Assembly: GCA_964446595.1 (NCBI GenBank)
Contig: CAYUPY010000014.1
Location: 1 to 25,347, forward strand
Origin: CAYUPY01 sp964446595
GTDB taxonomy: Bacteria; Patescibacteriota; Dojkabacteria; J137; JAEUSD01
Reading direction: 5' to 3'
DNA length: 25,347 nucleotides
Both the position numbers and the translations under genes were made by a program. This document shows positions 7,235 through 15,866 of the stretch, piece by piece (positions within the stretch are counted from its first letter, which is position 1; every line of letters starts with the position of its first letter). The notes beneath the pieces were generated by a model that saw nothing but the letters and a program-made list of their open reading frames with translations, searched no databases and was not told the DNA's origin.

Positions 7235-10200
7235 GTGAATTTGACTGCCCTAATAAAAAAACTAGCCCCTGCGGCTTTGCTTTTGCTGGCAATACCTTTG
7301 TGGCTAAATATCATTGCTCCTAATCGGCTCCGGTTGGCAGATGAATTTAAGTTTGAAGCGGAAGTGATCTCCGTTGATAATTTCTATGATCTAGAAGCAG
7401 GCGCATTTAAGGGTGAGGAATTTTCGCGGACAACTTTCGAGTACAAAACACTGAATGCCACAGCAGAAAGTCTAGTCATAGCAAATATTTTTGATGTTAG
7501 AACGATTGATGGCGCTCCTATTTTCTCAGTAACACGGGAATATGGGATAAATAGGTATACAGGCGAACACATTCCATCCCTAGGCAACAAGGAGCGTGTT
7601 GGTTATTTGTTCGCTCCACGACATTTGGAAGAGGGGGAAGCCTTCACTTACTGGCATGTGAACTATGATGGCCCTGCGCAAATGGAGTATGTAGGCAGAG
7701 AAGTTTTATATGGTTTACCAGTCTTTCACTATCAAACGAGCTATGAAGGAGTTACCATCGACCAAACGACCGATCTAGACTATCTTCCCAACGTCGGCGA
7801 AACTTGGGAGTTGAACTTGAGCCTAGGCTAGACATTTGGGTTGAACCCGTCTCAGGACGACTAGTTAACTATCAAGATCAAACAACAGCTTATTATTACG
7901 ACCTATCCACAGGAGAGCGTTTGCATCCATGGAATAAATTTTCTAATCAGATGAGTATCAATAGTGTGCAGGCAAATGTAAGCGCTGCCACTTTTGAGAA
8001 GGCCAGAATAATAGTTCTAGAGCAATACATCCCAATACTATTGCTGTTTTCTGCACTGCTGACTTTGTGGGTACAGCCGAAAGTTCGCCGTTACCTAAAA
8101 AAATTAATTCCTGCCAGTCTTGCGCAAAGGGTTGCCGCTGGTTTCGTGATTCTCTTGGCCTCGGTAATTCTGCTTCTTTGGTTAACGGATTTAGATGCTC
8201 TGCAGAGGTATAGTTTGGATGGCCAATCGATTATGAATCCACTCACGGCAGTGTGCTTCGTGCTGGTTGGCTTATTGTTAATAGTGCGCAAAAAAGCTTC
8301 AAAAGCGGCTTATATGCTAGTTGGTATGAGTTTATTGGTCCTAAACAGCTTGCGGATAGCAGCGATTTATAATCTAATCGATTTGCAAATTGATCAGGTT
8401 CTCTTTACAGACGCAGTCATACAACTCAATAGCAGAATGTCCCTGTTCACGGCTACCAGTTTTTACCTGCTAGGACTTGCATTTATAGTCTACTCTGTTC
8501 GGTCATTGCGGAAACTGCGAATCGTGGAAATAATGGTGATAACGGTGATAATGCTATCCAGCTTAGCGGTACTCGGCTACTTATTTGAGCCCTTGCAAAT
8601 TACGATTTTACCTTTCTTTGCTTTCACCTCAGCAAGCACAGCGATCCTAATGATCATAGCCAGTTCTACCGCACGCACCATTCTCAGCCCAAAGAAAGGT
8701 GTAAGTCTGCCATTTCTGAGTAATACCTTTGTGTTTGGAATGTTACTAATATCTATTTTGTTTACTGTTTTATTTGCGGGAACTGTCGAGCGAAGTAACC
8801 TAAACGAATCGCGCGTTAATTTCAATTTGGAGGCTGAGCGAATAGCGACAGCGATCACAGACAGAGTAAATTTCTATGTTAGTGCTTTAGATGGTGCGAG
8901 TGGCCTATTTGCGGCCTCTGATGAGGTCACGCGTGAGGAATGGAGTAAATATATTCAAGCCTTGTCCATTCAGGAAAACTACCCAGGAACTCAAGGAATC
9001 GGGTTTGCGGAAATAGTTCCGGCAGCAGAACTTGAACAGCACATCTTCAGAATTAGAGAAGAGGGCTTTACAGACTATGAGGTCTTTCCAGGAGGCGATC
9101 GCGAAGTTTATGTTCCAGTAATATTTATGGAACCGTTTGATGAACGTAACAGAGAAGCTTTTGGCTTTGATATGCTATCTGAAGCCACACGTCGAACGGC
9201 AATTAGGCAAGCAGACAGTTCTTCCGCGCCAAGAATGAGCGGCAAAGTCACCCTCGTACAGGAAATTGACCGTGATGTGCAACCTGGATTTGTGGTTTAC
9301 CTTCCACTGCAAAAAGATTCTCAAACCCGCGGTTACATATATGCCCCTTTCCGAGCACGGAATTTTGTGGAGGGAATATTTAAAGGTGAGGATATGAATC
9401 AAATTGGATTTAGTATTACGGATGGCCTGAACTTAGAAACAGAGAATCTCCTATACAGCGATCTTGAAGAAAAATTAGGAGCAAATAATTCACCTCGTTT
9501 TACGCGGACGCAAACGATCTATGTCGCAGGAAGGCCATGGACTATAAGCTTTGTCAGCAGTGAGACCTATGGGGAGACGTCGTTGTCGCAACTTGTTCCT
9601 TTAGGTGTAATGGCAGTAGGAGTGGGAATCAGCGTATTGATCACCTTTATTGCCTTTACCTTAGCCTCTTCCAGACAACGAGCAATTGCATATGCCGATG
9701 AAGTAACAGAGGATCTGCAAGAAGCAAAGGCTAAAGATGAGGCGATGTTGCTTGGAATCGGTGAAGGGCTAGTGGCGACAGACGCGGATGCAAAAATTAT
9801 TCTCGTTAACCCGGCTTTTGAGAAATTACTGGGTTGGAGTGAGGGTGAGGTGATGGGGGAGAATTTCTATAAAATAGTTGAAGTACAGGATGAAGATAAA
9901 AAACCACTACTCGAAGGAGAGAGGATACTAACAAAGGCATTAGTTTCCAGTGGAAACGAAGTTTTATCTAGTCGAGACACATATTATGTACGCAAAGACG
10001 GAAGCTCCTTCCCGGTTGCGGTAACGGTTTCGCCAATTACTGTGAACGGAAAAGTAGAGGGTGCAGTAGAAGTATTCCGCGATATCACAACGGAGAAGGA
10101 TATAGATAGAGCTAAAACTGAGTTTGTATCTCTAGCTGCCCACCAGTTAAGGACTCCGTTGACGGCGATTAACTGGTATGCCGAGTTAATCGCCGAGGAG

Positions 10201-10827
10201 GAACATGGGTTGTCGAAACCACAAGAAGAGTTCCGCACTGAAATCGTATCCGCCTCAAAGCAGATGACGGAGCTAGTTAGCTCTTTATTAAACGTTTCGC
10301 GAATCGAATTAGGTACTTTTGCCATAAATCCAGTGCCTGCGAACGTTAATGAATTTGCTCAGAGTGTACTTGATGAACTGAAACTGTTAATAAAACAAAA
10401 AAAGCTGGAACTGGACTTCTATAAGTCGGAGATCCCAGAGATACCTTTGGATAAGGGACTGTTCCGCATTGTCTATCAGAATTTATTGACCAATGCGGTA
10501 AAGTACACACCTGAAGGAGGAAAAATTACGATCGCCCACGAAATTGAACGCGATCAACTACTAATTTCCATTGCGGATACTGGTTATGGGATACCGCAAT
10601 CTGAACAAGAAAAGGTGTTTGAAAAACTTTATCGCGCCAGCAACGCCCGCGCAAAAGACCCCCATGGGAGTGGGTTGGGACTTTACATCGTGAAAGCAAT
10701 CGTGCAGGAATCAGGTGGAGAGATATGGTTTGAATCAATTGAAAATCAAGGAACTACTTTCTTTGTACGACTGCCACTGAGTGGTATGGAAAAGCGTGAA
10801 GGAAGTAGAATGTTAACCACAAGCTAG
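7235..10827 (+). pseudogene. PorA/DUF3068-like ectodomain fused to CHASE-PAS sensor histidine kinase, frameshifted near 7806
   Basis: Two frames make one protein of about 1197 residues. The first (7235-7831) has an N-terminal membrane helix and an extracytosolic region resembling PorA/DUF3068. It runs out of frame after GETW, and the missing part resumes in the second frame (GVELEPRLDIWVEP, from 7807). One added G in the GGG run at 7806-7808 restores a continuous frame. Numbering the second frame from TTG 7804: a helix at 73-90 closes the ectodomain, followed by about seven helices (108-326), a CHASE-type extracellular sensor (about 330-525), a helix (597-620), PAS (about 640-762), a HisKA H-box LAAHQLRTPLTAI with H780, and a HATPase with N893/N897, DTGYGIP (925-931), FEKLYRA and GSGLGL (955-960). 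No response regulator is adjacent, so the partner is unknown. The catalytic half is intact and could be translated only if the frame is restored. Confidence 0.75.
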
Positions 10828-10866
10828 AAGTGGTAATTATGTTTACGTGCGCTAGTTAAGCTAGCG
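10816..10866. terminator. two small hairpins between convergent kinase and pyrD genes
   Basis: ACCAC/GTGGT (10816-10820 with 10830-10834) and CGCTAG/CTAGCG (10850-10855 with 10861-10866) lie back to back in the 33-base convergent junction, the latter overlapping the pyrD stop. Neither is followed by a clear T-run on either strand, so intrinsic termination is only a possibility. Confidence 0.25.
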
Positions 10867-11979
10867 TTTGGTATTAGCTCCAGTTGCTTCTGAAATGTGC
10901 TTATAGCCATCTTGCTCCAGCAACTTTACCAAGCCTCTATTTACTTCACCGATTAGTTGCGGGCCTTCAAAGATCATCCCCGTAATTAATTGCAGTAAGG
11001 TAGCCCCGCGTTTAATTTTTTCATACGCATCTTTCGCAGAAAATATACCCCCAACACCAACGATAATTAGCTTGTCGCCATATTTTTCATAGGTGTAAGA
11101 GATTAGAGCATTTGAAAGGGCTTGCGTTGGTTTGCCGCTGATTCCCCCTTTTACATGCTCAGGAACTTGATCAAGGATCAACTCTGGGTCTCGTTCTTTG
11201 GTCAAATTGCCGATTACCACCCCACTTAACTTGTATTTTACTATCACTTTTAAGAGTGCTTCAAACTCTTCAAAAGGCAAGTTTATTGGCATCTTTACAA
11301 ACGTCGGCTTAGAGATTTTTAGTTTGGATGTGGCGGCGAGCAACATCTCTAGCCTTTCAGGCGTAGTAAAGGGCTCGCCGCCAAACGTATTCGGACAAGA
11401 AATGTTAATCGTGTAATAGTCACCCACCTCTTCCTTTTCCAGGTACTTTAAACAATCAACATAGTCTTTTACCCCACCTTCATTTGAAGCGGTATATTCA
11501 GCGTTAGTCTTCGCCACAGAAATGCCAACCAGCGCATCTGTATTGACGGCACGCTTAAACCGAGGTGCTATTTTTTCAACCCCGTCACTTTTTAGTCCAT
11601 AGTAGACAACTAATCCTTTTGATCTTTTAAGGCGATATAGGCGTGGTTTAGGGTTACCTTTATACGGTTTATAGGTGACTGACCCAATCTCCATATGCCC
11701 AAATCCAACCTGAGGCAAGATATTTAATAGCTGCGCATTTTTATCAAAACCAGCTGACAGACCAACAGGGTTAATAAACTTAGTACCAGCGACTGTTTGT
11801 TCTAGCATTGGATTGCGATAGCTAAGTAGACGCCTTACTGCATATCTGGTGACTGGATTTGAACCCAGAATCCTCCCTGCCATTGCCACGATGTCGTGCA
11901 CAAGTTCTGGGTCAAATCTAAAAAAAATTGGTTTTACAGCATATGTATAAATACTATTTATGGGTTTCCAGGTCAACAT
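10861..11979 (-). CDS. pyrD: dihydroorotate dehydrogenase, class 2-like, with cysteine at the catalytic-base position
   Basis: FMN enzyme of pyrimidine synthesis that oxidises dihydroorotate to orotate. The class 2 (quinone-dependent) layout is shown by an N-terminal helical extension with FRFDPELVHDIV (20-31), then NPVGLSAGFDKNA (70-82), EIGSVTYKPYKGNPKPR (97-113), K229, N258 and GVGGI (308-311), in a 372-residue chain (class 2 enzymes are usually 335-400). The active-site block is NISCPNT (192-198). Classical class 2 enzymes have Ser where C195 stands, whereas Cys is the class 1 base. The substrate loop usually reading NRMGFNN is YYGLKSDG (126-133), losing conserved Asn residues. Orotate production therefore remains likely but not certain. 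It starts 1 base after the 4-TM protein's stop, so the two are cotranscribed. Confidence 0.85.
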   Translation of the reverse strand: MLTWKPINSIYTYAVKPIFFRFDPELVHDIVAMAGRILGSNPVTRYAVRRLLSYRNPMLEQTVAGTKFINPVGLSAGFDKNAQLLNILPQVGFGHMEIGSVTYKPYKGNPKPRLYRLKRSKGLVVYYGLKSDGVEKIAPRFKRAVNTDALVGISVAKTNAEYTASNEGGVKDYVDCLKYLEKEEVGDYYTINISCPNTFGGEPFTTPERLEMLLAATSKLKISKPTFVKMPINLPFEEFEALLKVIVKYKLSGVVIGNLTKERDPELILDQVPEHVKGGISGKPTQALSNALISYTYEKYGDKLIIVGVGGIFSAKDAYEKIKRGATLLQLITGMIFEGPQLIGEVNRGLVKLLEQDGYKHISEATGANTKR

Positions 11980-11980
11980 G

Positions 11981-12430
11981 TTATTCTTCTTTCTGTTGAT
12001 TAGTGAGATTAATTAGCTGCACTAGCATAGCAAAGACTGCTATGGTTGGTGGAAAAGCAATCAGGAATCTAAAAATTGAATTCCAAGTATTTGGATCTCC
12101 AAAGATAGATGTGTCAAATGGAAATGTAATCCACAAACGATAGGCAATAATTACAAAGAAAGTATTCAAAATAAACTCCGTCACTAGTCTATACAGCGAA
12201 CTTCGAATGAAAACTCTTGAGACATGAATGATTATCGCCACAATAAGACTTAAATTATACAGCCAAAGCAGTGGATCAAATCTTGCTGTCAAAAACGGTA
12301 TTTGTCCATAGAAAATGTTAAATAGCAATAAAAATAGGAAAGTGAAAAAAGCTCCAACAACAGAGTCTGCGTTTTGACTAATTACTCGTTTATTTAGCTT
12401 TAACCCTTTTACAGGGCCAGTAGATTCCAT
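11981..12430 (-). CDS. uncharacterised four-helix membrane protein
   Basis: A 149-residue protein with a short polar N-terminus and four hydrophobic segments (about 23-41, 54-72, 82-104, 118-141), ending in a charged tail NQQKEE. The loop between helices 3 and 4 (101-117) is polar with aromatic residues. I recognise no family and see no conserved catalytic motif. It directly precedes pyrD with one base between them, so it is likely the first gene of a two-gene operon. Coupling to PyrD membrane attachment is conceivable but unsupported. The ATG at 12430 has no Shine-Dalgarno. A -10-like TATAAT lies 26 bases upstream. Confidence 0.65.
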   Translation of the reverse strand: MESTGPVKGLKLNKRVISQNADSVVGAFFTFLFLLLFNIFYGQIPFLTARFDPLLWLYNLSLIVAIIIHVSRVFIRSSLYRLVTEFILNTFFVIIAYRLWITFPFDTSIFGDPNTWNSIFRFLIAFPPTIAVFAMLVQLINLTNQQKEE

Positions 12431-12456
12431 TCGGGTGGAATTAGGAGTATTGTATT

Positions 12457-12462
12457 ATTATA
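12457..12462 (-). promoter_or_regulatory. -10 box upstream of the 4-TM protein/pyrD pair
   Basis: Minus-strand TATAAT at 12462-12457, 26 bases before the ATG at 12430. A second TATAAT lies at 12478-12473 and TTTAAC at 12485-12480 is a weak -35 for the nearer box. The region is very AT-rich, so chance matches are likely. Confidence 0.35.
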
Positions 12463-12501
12463 GTACATAAATATTATAAGTTAAATAAAGTTTAGGGGAA
12501 T

Positions 12502-13077
12502 TTAACTTGAAGTTATCGCGTGTTCAGCCAAATACTTTTCCAATTCCTTAAGCCTGTCTAGCTGTACTGCAGTAGGCCTAATAAAACTCCTTACTTGCCT
12601 GACACTATCCACAGCATCTTCCAAGGTTAGTCCAGTAAAAATTAAGTAGGCTGCAGCCATTGTTGGCCCTCTACCCTCGCCGGCGCGGCAATGAACATAT
12701 ACTTTACCTCCCGCTTTAATCTCTTGATCAATAAACCTTACACCTCTGATTAAGTCTTCCAGGCTCGGCGCAGTTTGGTCTACAGTGGGGAGATGTAAAT
12801 AGTGAATCCCTAGAGGTTGGTCCTCTATTATTTTGTGAATGCTGGTCTCTCGCATATTTACGACTGCCGTAAATCCTTGGCTCAGGATTCGCTGAAATCC
12901 ACGCTTCGTGTACTGACCCCCAAGATATAGTTGAGGGGATATCAGGCTAAATCTCTTAGTGGGTAAGCCAAACACTCGCCTGTAAATATGAGCTCCGAAT
13001 CGATCAATTTCTACTAAAAATCGTTTTAATCTACTTGATGCCTTTTTTGTGATAGGTTTTTGATCATTCACTGTCAA
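12502..13077 (-). CDS. dual-specificity/tyrosine-type protein phosphatase
   Basis: Cysteine phosphatase of the DSP superfamily, likely cytosolic. A basic N-terminus (1-45) precedes the fold, which contains SPQLYLGGQ (47-55), TAVVNMR (70-76), the general-acid loop PTVDQTAP with D100 and the P-loop VHCRAGEGRGPT with nucleophile C130 and R136 (C-x5-R). The residue after the arginine is Gly137 rather than the usual Ser/Thr, which normally helps thiolate departure. In this position next to a diacylglycerol-kinase-like gene, a lipid-phosphate substrate (as for phosphatidylglycerophosphate phosphatases of this superfamily) is as plausible as phosphoprotein. The start is TTG 13077 or GTG 13071. Both overlap the end of the upstream gene, the latter as GTGAATGA, so translation is probably coupled. 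Confidence 0.75.
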   Translation of the reverse strand: MTVNDQKPITKKASSRLKRFLVEIDRFGAHIYRRVFGLPTKRFSLISPQLYLGGQYTKRGFQRILSQGFTAVVNMRETSIHKIIEDQPLGIHYLHLPTVDQTAPSLEDLIRGVRFIDQEIKAGGKVYVHCRAGEGRGPTMAAAYLIFTGLTLEDAVDSVRQVRSFIRPTAVQLDRLKELEKYLAEHAITSS

Positions 13078-13966
13078 AGACTATCATATTTACCTCGCTA
13101 GGTTTAACTCTTATTTCTAAACGCTGCATTTCCACTGCTTTATCATCACGGATAACCGTCTGTGGCTGGTCAAGCTCTAGAAATATCTCTTTACCTTGCC
13201 AATGTTTTACTTTTTCAATATCTTGAGCGCCTAAGACTCTTTCGGCAGCTATTTGGACAAGGTTGTTCAAACCCACACGTTCCAGCAGGATTACATCTAG
13301 AAGACCATCTGTAACCGAAATTCCTGGCAGAAAAGATACTCCTTTAATGCCGATATTACCTGAGTTACTAATCATTAATCCGATACCTTCTGTTTCTATT
13401 TGTTGTCCATCAATCGTGAGCCGGAAGCGGGAGTCCATAGTGTCTTGATCCAATAACTGCTGTATACCCGAAAGGCTGTAGGCAAACATCCCAAAACTAC
13501 TCTTTTCTTCCTCAGAGGTTTCCGTAACCATCTGGGCAAAGCCACCCACATTTATACGTAAGAAGAAAGACTCTCCGTTTAGTTCGCCTAAATCTATTTT
13601 CTTGGTGTCGAATTCATTGTTCACAAAGCGTTCCAACGCATAACTAACGCTGGATTCTGTCCCTAGCTCCTTAGCCATTACGTTTGCAGTGCCGCCCGCC
13701 AAAACTCCTACTGTTAATTGAGGGTGGTAGTTTTGGCGCTTATGAAACACTCTATTTACCACTTCCATCAAACTACCATCGCCTCCATACACAAGGATGG
13801 TATCTGTTTCTGCACCTAAGCCCTCCACTATTTCAGCGATTGAAGTAGAAGGTGTGGAAACATAAACAGAATACTTAAAATCTACATCCTTTAGCGCCTC
13901 TTGGATTTCTAAGAGCACGCTATGTTCTGGACGCAAATTCTTGGGATTAATAATTATAGACAAGTT
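13064..13966 (-). CDS. diacylglycerol kinase-family lipid kinase, 5' end in the assembly gap
   Basis: Member of the DAGK catalytic/YegS/BmrU superfamily, which phosphorylates diacylglycerol or related lipids with ATP. The sequence shows the N-terminal IIINPKN strand, the nucleotide loop YGGDGSLMEVVNRV (Ser replaces the common Thr of GGDGT), GVLAGGTANVMAKELG, a central FFLRINVGGFAQ core and a C-terminal domain with VTDGLLDV. The run of N begins one codon beyond the TTG at 13963. Homologues start a few residues before the INP motif, so the true start is probably hidden in or beyond the gap. It ends in TGA overlapping the phosphatase gene, suggesting a joint lipid-phosphate or phospholipid role. 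Length so far is about 300 residues, normal for the family. Confidence 0.82.
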   Translation of the reverse strand, partial: NLSIIINPKNLRPEHSVLLEIQEALKDVDFKYSVYVSTPSTSIAEIVEGLGAETDTILVYGGDGSLMEVVNRVFHKRQNYHPQLTVGVLAGGTANVMAKELGTESSVSYALERFVNNEFDTKKIDLGELNGESFFLRINVGGFAQMVTETSEEEKSSFGMFAYSLSGIQQLLDQDTMDSRFRLTIDGQQIETEGIGLMISNSGNIGIKGVSFLPGISVTDGLLDVILLERVGLNNLVQIAAERVLGAQDIEKVKHWQGKEIFLELDQPQTVIRDDKAVEMQRLEIRVKPSEVNMIVFDSE

Positions 13967-13976
13967 NNNNNNNNNN
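13967..13976. other. assembly gap (10 N)
   Basis: Ten ambiguous bases join two sequence pieces. The gap truncates the lipid-kinase gene's 5' end and hides its promoter. The true distance across it is unknown, and adjacency of the genes on either side should be treated as scaffolding evidence only. Confidence 0.97.
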
Positions 13977-14021
13977 AAGTATACATCATAAAGTCAAAAT
14001 CTCGTGAGATAAGCATTCTTC

Positions 14022-14030
14022 TGCTATTAT
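14022..14030 (+). promoter_or_regulatory. extended -10 promoter of the ABC-F gene
   Basis: TGCTATTAT matches the extended TGn-TATAAT form with one mismatch. Transcription would begin near 14037, giving a leader of about 27 bases before the ATG at 14064. No convincing -35 box is present, which extended -10 promoters can do without. Confidence 0.4.
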
Positions 14031-14063
14031 CTAACTGGTTTTTCTGGAAACAGATCTGATCTT

Positions 14064-15521
14064 ATGAGCAAAGAAGATACAATTATTCGATTTAAGGATG
14101 TCACATTTAAGTATCCGCGCGAGGGTGAGGATAAAGTGATTTTGGAAGATGCTAATTTTAATGTACGCCGCTACTCCAAAATCACAATTATGGGACAAAA
14201 TGGAGCTGGCAAAAGCACAATCTTTAAACTACTTACCGGCAAACTGCAACCCCAAAAAGGGGATATTCATATTGATATTGATGCTCGCATTGCCATAGCT
14301 GAACAGATGGTTCCCGAAGATAAGTTAGAATTAACCGTACGTGACTATTTTGAAACTTGTTTTGAAGAGCGAAGGTATGGCATAGACAAACAAATTCATG
14401 ATGTATTGGGCATAGTTAATCTCAAAATCGATCTGGATAAAGTAATTAAGGAACTATCTGGTGGACAAAAGGCACGACTATTACTGGCTGGTGCTTTAAT
14501 CCAAGAACCGGATATCCTATTACTTGATGAGCCTACAAACAATCTGGACGATGCGGGCATTTCCCACCTTACTGAATTCCTAAAATATTACTGGAATACT
14601 TGTATTGTGATTTCGCACGACGCCGACTTTTTAAATGAATTTACGGACGGCGTCTTAAATCTGGATGCCCGTACTCATAAGGTGGAGCAATTTGTGGGTA
14701 ATTATTTTGATGTTCTACAACAGTTAGCTGAGCATATTGAAAGACAGCGCTTACAAAACGCCAGAATCGAAAAAAGTGTTAAGGATCGTTTTGAAAAAGT
14801 GAACAAATTGGGAGGTAAAAGTGTCGCCATGAGACGCTTAGCTAAAAAAGTGAGGGCTGAGATTGAAGAGGATCGAGAGAACATGGTAGATATTCGTCAA
14901 GAAGATAAAACCATTCCCAATTTTCAAATACAAGCCCAACATATCCCCAGACCTCTGGTAAAAATTCATCATGTGAAATATTTGAGGGATTTTGAAGTTC
15001 AAGAAGCGAAGGTCGATTACGAACTGCGTCGGGGCGAGACCTTACTAATCTCCGGTCCTAACGGGATTGGCAAGAGCACTCTGCTAAAAGCAATTCTCAA
15101 TAACGAGGGTGCAAATATTGACCCTGACGTACGGGTGGGTTACTACAGTCAGGATTTTGCTGAACTAGACTTTCAACAGACAGGCTACGAATCACTTATT
15201 AGCGTGAGTCTGGAGCAAAATCCCGAGCAAATTTATGCTGCGGCTGGGCGATTTTTATTAACTGGCGATTTACTAAAAAATAAAGTTGGTTCCCTTTCCG
15301 AAGGTCAAAAGGGTCTGCTCTGTTACGCTAGATTTATGCTACAGGAACCCGGACTTTTAATTATGGACGAACCTACAAACCACATTAACTTTCGCCATCT
15401 GCCTGTAATAGCTAAAGCCATCCAAGATTATAAAGGAGGGCTGATTTTGATTAGTCATATGCAAGATTTTGTGGAGCAAATTCATATTGACTATCAATTA
15501 GATTTAGCTTCTCTTGCCTAG
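14064..15521 (+). CDS. ABC-F family ATPase (ribosome-associated)
   Basis: Soluble protein with two ABC domains in one chain and no membrane segment, the layout of ABC-F translation factors that bind the ribosomal E site. Domain 1 has Walker A GQNGAGKST (44-52), signature LSGGQ (131-135) and Walker B LLLDEPTNNLD (152-162). Domain 2 has GPNGIGKST (331-339), LSEGQ (411-415) and LIMDEPTNHIN (432-442). The charged linker between them (about 220-285, rich in Lys, Arg and Glu) corresponds to the P-site tRNA interaction motif. At 485 residues it is shorter than EttA or Uup (about 550-630), with a minimal arm and no C-terminal coiled coil. Housekeeping translation and antibiotic protection both occur in the family, and nothing here separates them. 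The gene overlaps the convergent GIY-YIG gene by 71 bases. Confidence 0.9.
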   Translation: MSKEDTIIRFKDVTFKYPREGEDKVILEDANFNVRRYSKITIMGQNGAGKSTIFKLLTGKLQPQKGDIHIDIDARIAIAEQMVPEDKLELTVRDYFETCFEERRYGIDKQIHDVLGIVNLKIDLDKVIKELSGGQKARLLLAGALIQEPDILLLDEPTNNLDDAGISHLTEFLKYYWNTCIVISHDADFLNEFTDGVLNLDARTHKVEQFVGNYFDVLQQLAEHIERQRLQNARIEKSVKDRFEKVNKLGGKSVAMRRLAKKVRAEIEEDRENMVDIRQEDKTIPNFQIQAQHIPRPLVKIHHVKYLRDFEVQEAKVDYELRRGETLLISGPNGIGKSTLLKAILNNEGANIDPDVRVGYYSQDFAELDFQQTGYESLISVSLEQNPEQIYAAAGRFLLTGDLLKNKVGSLSEGQKGLLCYARFMLQEPGLLIMDEPTNHINFRHLPVIAKAIQDYKGGLILISHMQDFVEQIHIDYQLDLASLA

Positions 15522-15726
15522 TAAGTGCCTTCACCTTAAGCTCTCGCTTTAGCGCGGCTGACCTGGTGGGGCAACTTTCGGTGTAAACACATTCCACAGG
15601 CAGCCGCGACCGCACATATTTTGCCCCTTGTCCTTGTCTATGTTTCGCCAAACGAGCGTCTAAATCATTAGTGATTCCGGTATAAAGTGTGTCATCTGCA
15701 CAGCGGAGAATGTAGAGTATATACAT
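15451..15726 (-). CDS. GIY-YIG nuclease-superfamily small protein (UPF0213/YhbQ type)
   Basis: A 91-residue protein that is essentially one GIY-YIG domain: YILYILRCADDTLYTGITND at 2-21 carries the paired YIL and YTG strands, R25 follows in LDARLAKH, and RSAALKRELKVKALTRQEKL (55-74) holds the conserved Glu-containing helix. Stand-alone proteins of this type are common in bacteria and may nick DNA, but their roles are poorly known. The last 14 residues extend past the conserved domain and run inside the 3' end of the convergent ABC-F gene. Its ATG follows a TATACT box (15741-15736) by 9 bases, giving a leader of only a few bases. Confidence 0.82.
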   Translation of the reverse strand: MYILYILRCADDTLYTGITNDLDARLAKHRQGQGAKYVRSRLPVECVYTESCPTRSAALKRELKVKALTRQEKLNLIDSQYEFAPQNLAYD

Positions 15727-15833
15727 AGTTGTATAAGTATAGCGCCCAAATCCTTACAAGATAAGGAGTTCTAAGCAATAGAATTAAGAACAGGACCTAA
15801 CTCTCAATTTACGCTTCTGTTACAAAAGGTTCA

Positions 15834-15861
15834 TTGTTTTGTCTTGAGCAGCAGTTATATT
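15834..15861 (+). promoter_or_regulatory. promoter of the F420-type oxidoreductase, predicted leaderless
   Basis: TTGTTT (15834-15839) and TATATT (15856-15861) are 16 bases apart, with the -10 box 5 bases before ATG 15867. This makes the upstream in-frame TTG at 15834 part of the promoter rather than a start codon. Confidence 0.5.
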
Positions 15862-15866
15862 ACGGC

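Noticed and set aside
7795..7812. Programmed -1 ribosomal frameshifting at the kinase junction
   Set aside because: No in-frame slippery heptamer is present, and no strong downstream structure was seen. A missing G in the sequence is simpler.
11848..11866. tRNA T-arm-like sequence (minus strand GGGTTCAAATCC)
   Set aside because: It lies in frame within conserved pyrD coding sequence, and no acceptor, D or anticodon arms surround it.
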